From Eubacterium sp. (GTDB lineage Bacteria > Bacillota > Clostridia > Oscillospirales > Acutalibacteraceae), in contig JAIDLO010000096.1 of the NCBI GenBank assembly GCA_029050995.1, positions 1 through 8,566 on the forward strand: a stretch of DNA of 8,566 nt, written 5' to 3'. A model generated the notes under the pieces. That model was given only the letters and a program-made list of their open reading frames with translations, made no database searches and had not been told where the DNA came from. Position 1 is the stretch's first letter. Each line of letters begins with the position of its first letter. A program made the translations under genes and the position numbers. Below, in pieces: positions 7,888 to 8,566 of this stretch.

Positions 7888-7895
7888 GTTTTTTT
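7869..7895 (+). terminator. Second hairpin with T-tract (likely backup terminator)
   Basis: The 8-bp perfect stem 7869-7876/7880-7887 with loop ATT is followed by G and seven T (7889-7895). It lies 20 nt after the operon terminator and one base before the -35 box of the next promoter. This hairpin is part of the left inverted-repeat copy, so termination may be a by-product of repeat insertion. Confidence 0.75.
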
Positions 7896-7896
7896 G

Positions 7897-7926
7897 TTGA
7901 CCTTTTATATTCAAATATGCTACAAT
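7897..7926 (+). promoter_or_regulatory. Predicted sigma-A promoter of the xre module
   Basis: The -35 box TTGACC (7897-7902) and the -10 box TACAAT (7921-7926) are separated by 18 bp. A TG at 7918-7919 gives an extended -10. The predicted start is near 7933, which is the first base of the long inverted repeat. No other promoter-like pair this good is seen in the intergenic region. Confidence 0.8.
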
Positions 7927-7932
7927 AAAAGC

Positions 7933-8040
7933 ACCACACAAATTGTATATTATTTCAAGCAACAGCTTATGCTTTTATTTGATAAAAACATAAGCTCTTA
8001 AAGTCATAGTTATAAGCTGTTGTCTTGAAATTTGTGTGGT
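7933..8040 (+). promoter_or_regulatory. Long self-complementary leader segment (structured RNA or nested inverted repeat)
   Basis: The outer arms ACCACACAAATT (7933-7944) and AATTTGTGTGGT (8029-8040) are perfect 12-bp complements. Further in, TTTCAAG (7953-7959) pairs with CTTGAAA (8024-8030), and CAACAGCTTAT (7960-7970) pairs with ATAAGCTGTTG (8012-8022), leaving one bulged T on the right and about 8 extra bases on the left. A competing inner hairpin joins AGCTTATG (7964-7971) to CATAAGCT (7989-7996). Transcription is predicted to start at the first base, so the RNA would begin with this fold. It matches no riboswitch class I recognise. Alternatives are a miniature transposon-like element or a standalone small RNA ended by the terminator at 8064-8088. 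It holds no convincing gene. Confidence 0.7.
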
Positions 8041-8046
8041 AACAAA

Positions 8047-8109
8047 ATGAGCTATGTTTTTTGGCGTAGCTTCGGCTGCGCATTTTTTAATTTATGGAGG
8101 AAAATATGA
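8047..8109 (+). CDS. Possible 20-residue leader peptide upstream of the xre gene
   Basis: An ATG at 8047 opens a 20-codon frame, starting MSYVFW and ending NLWRKI, that stops at TGA 8107-8109. The stop overlaps the xre ATG in the classic ATGA form. The peptide is rich in aromatic residues (two Trp, five Phe or Tyr before the end) and the frame runs through the terminator stem. A Shine-Dalgarno is weak (GTGGT at 8036-8040, which would also be paired in the long hairpin). A 20-codon open frame can arise by chance, so this is tentative. If translated, ribosomes would disrupt the terminator and deliver to the xre start. Confidence 0.35.
   Translation: MSYVFWRSFGCAFFNLWRKI
8064..8088 (+). terminator. 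Intrinsic terminator inside the xre leader (UUCG loop)
   Basis: GCGTAGC (8064-8070) pairs with GCTGCGC (8075-8081) with one G-U pair around a very stable TTCG tetraloop, followed by A and six T (8083-8088). It lies between the promoter and the xre Shine-Dalgarno, so it would attenuate xre or end a short RNA of roughly 155 nt. A competing pairing exists: AAAATGAGC (8044-8052) matches GCGCATTTT (8078-8086) at 8 of 9 positions. Confidence 0.75.
8096..8100 (+). promoter_or_regulatory. Shine-Dalgarno deciding the xre start
   Basis: GGAGG lies 5 nt before the ATG at 8106. It rules against the in-frame ATG at 8094, which overlaps this site and has none of its own. Confidence 0.85.
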
Positions 8110-8480
8110 GAACAGTTTTTTTTGTTGGACCAAAAATGATTTATTGCAGAAAGAAAGCAGGACTAAAAGTAGCAGAAATGGCTGAATTGTTAGAGCTTGA
8201 CAAGGATGATTATTATGCGTGGGAAATGAGCAAATGTGATCCTCCGTTAAATATTATATTCAAAATCGCAAGATGCTTTAATGTACCTTTAGAGGATTTG
8301 CTGGATGATGAGATGGATATTGTAGTATTTGAAATAAAGTATGATTACTTTCATTTTGCAGAATTCAGAGAAAAGCGTGAACTTTTTGAAAAGTATAATG
8401 AGAAAAATCATATAGAAGAAAAGTTGTGTATTGATGATTTTTTCAGAAAAAGAAAATTTCAATTAGTAGAGAAAAAATAA
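8106..8480 (+). CDS. Small XRE-family helix-turn-helix regulator
   Basis: This 124-residue protein has an N-terminal Cro/C1-type helix-turn-helix (about 11-66): VAEMAELLEL (22-31) as the second helix, DKDDYYAWEMSK (32-43) as the likely recognition helix region, and the typical PPLNIIFKIARCFNVPLEDLL run. The remaining 58 residues are strongly charged (DYFHFAEFREKRELFEKYNEK and on), have no recognised domain or membrane segment, and could serve dimerisation or ligand sensing. It presumably binds DNA as a dimer; autoregulation at its own promoter region is plausible but unproven. Codon use differs from the operon: 6 of 7 Arg are AGA and 7 of 11 Leu are TTA or TTG, whereas the operon favours CGT and CTT. 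No toxin, phage or conjugation gene is visible beside it. It lies wholly inside the inverted repeats. Confidence 0.85.
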   Translation: MRTVFFVGPKMIYCRKKAGLKVAEMAELLELDKDDYYAWEMSKCDPPLNIIFKIARCFNVPLEDLLDDEMDIVVFEIKYDYFHFAEFREKRELFEKYNEKNHIEEKLCIDDFFRKRKFQLVEKK

Positions 8481-8481
8481 A

Positions 8482-8512
8482 GGACGAGCAATGCTCGCCC
8501 CTACGGTTGTTT
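8482..8512 (-). repeat. Right copy of the 31-bp palindromic inverted repeat
   Basis: This is the reverse complement of 7857-7887 with two differences (C at 8498 and G at 8506). The hairpin 8482-8489/8493-8500 keeps 7 of 8 pairs. It begins one base after the xre stop. Read on the minus strand it is followed by a T-rich run (complement of 8472-8481), so it could terminate transcription entering from the right. As a plus-strand terminator for xre it is weaker, with only GTTTT about 9 nt after the stem. Confidence 0.85.
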
Positions 8513-8566
8513 TATTGAACACGCTATCATTGGGTTCGGCGTATTCGACATCCCATTATATTACTC
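8513..8566. other. Right flank, no feature recognised
   Basis: The final 54 bases hold no supported gene. An imperfect dyad (TGGG...CCCA around 8530-8553) and a minus-strand TATAAT (8555-8560) can be seen, but the matching -35 would lie beyond the window. Confidence 0.4.

Noticed and set aside
7933..8040. CRISPR array
   Set aside because: There are only nested inverted repeats, no regularly spaced direct repeats with spacers, and no cas genes.
7933..8088. 6S RNA or a known riboswitch in the xre leader
   Set aside because: There is a one-sided bulge rather than a symmetric central bubble, and no recognised riboswitch core motif; size and context also do not fit.
8555..8560. Minus-strand TATAAT near the right edge
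   Set aside because: The corresponding -35 would fall outside the window, so a promoter cannot be supported.

Overview
The window looks like the chromosome of a low-to-moderate GC Firmicute of the class Clostridia. The evidence is the conserved order nusA-rnpM(ylxR)-ylxQ-infB-rbfA-nrnA-truB-ribF, the short Firmicutes-type NusA without a C-terminal extension, AGGAGG/AAAGG ribosome binding sites, and dispersed GTAGGG(G/A)CGAGC-type palindromes of a kind I associate with gut Clostridia. The genus cannot be fixed from this sequence.

Positions 22-7812 form one tightly packed plus-strand operon; its promoter and first genes (rimP is usual) lie upstream of the window. The genes serve transcription elongation (nusA), RNase P or RNA binding (rnpM, ylxQ), translation initiation (infB), 30S maturation (rbfA), nano-RNA or pAp turnover (nrnA), tRNA pseudouridylation (truB) and FMN/FAD synthesis (ribF). 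A HAD phosphatase gene closes the operon, its start overlapping the ribF end by 23 bp. Genes overlap or lie within about 50 bp of each other, and several apparent starts are corrected here to the ATG that has a properly spaced Shine-Dalgarno. A strong intrinsic terminator (7816-7848) ends the operon.

The last 0.7 kb (about 7857-8512) is an unrelated accessory module, bounded by two near-identical 31-bp palindromic repeats in inverted orientation (29/31 matches). Inside are a near-consensus promoter, an untranslated leader that begins at the predicted transcription start with a long self-complementary segment (7933-8040), and an intrinsic terminator with a UUCG loop (8064-8088). A possible 20-codon leader ORF runs through that terminator and ends in an ATGA overlap with the start of a small XRE-family helix-turn-helix gene (8106-8480). 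That gene has codon usage unlike the operon. The module reads as a self-contained, insulated and possibly mobile regulatory unit whose gene may be controlled by attenuation or by a structured RNA. It is the most unusual part of the window; its function is not known from the sequence.
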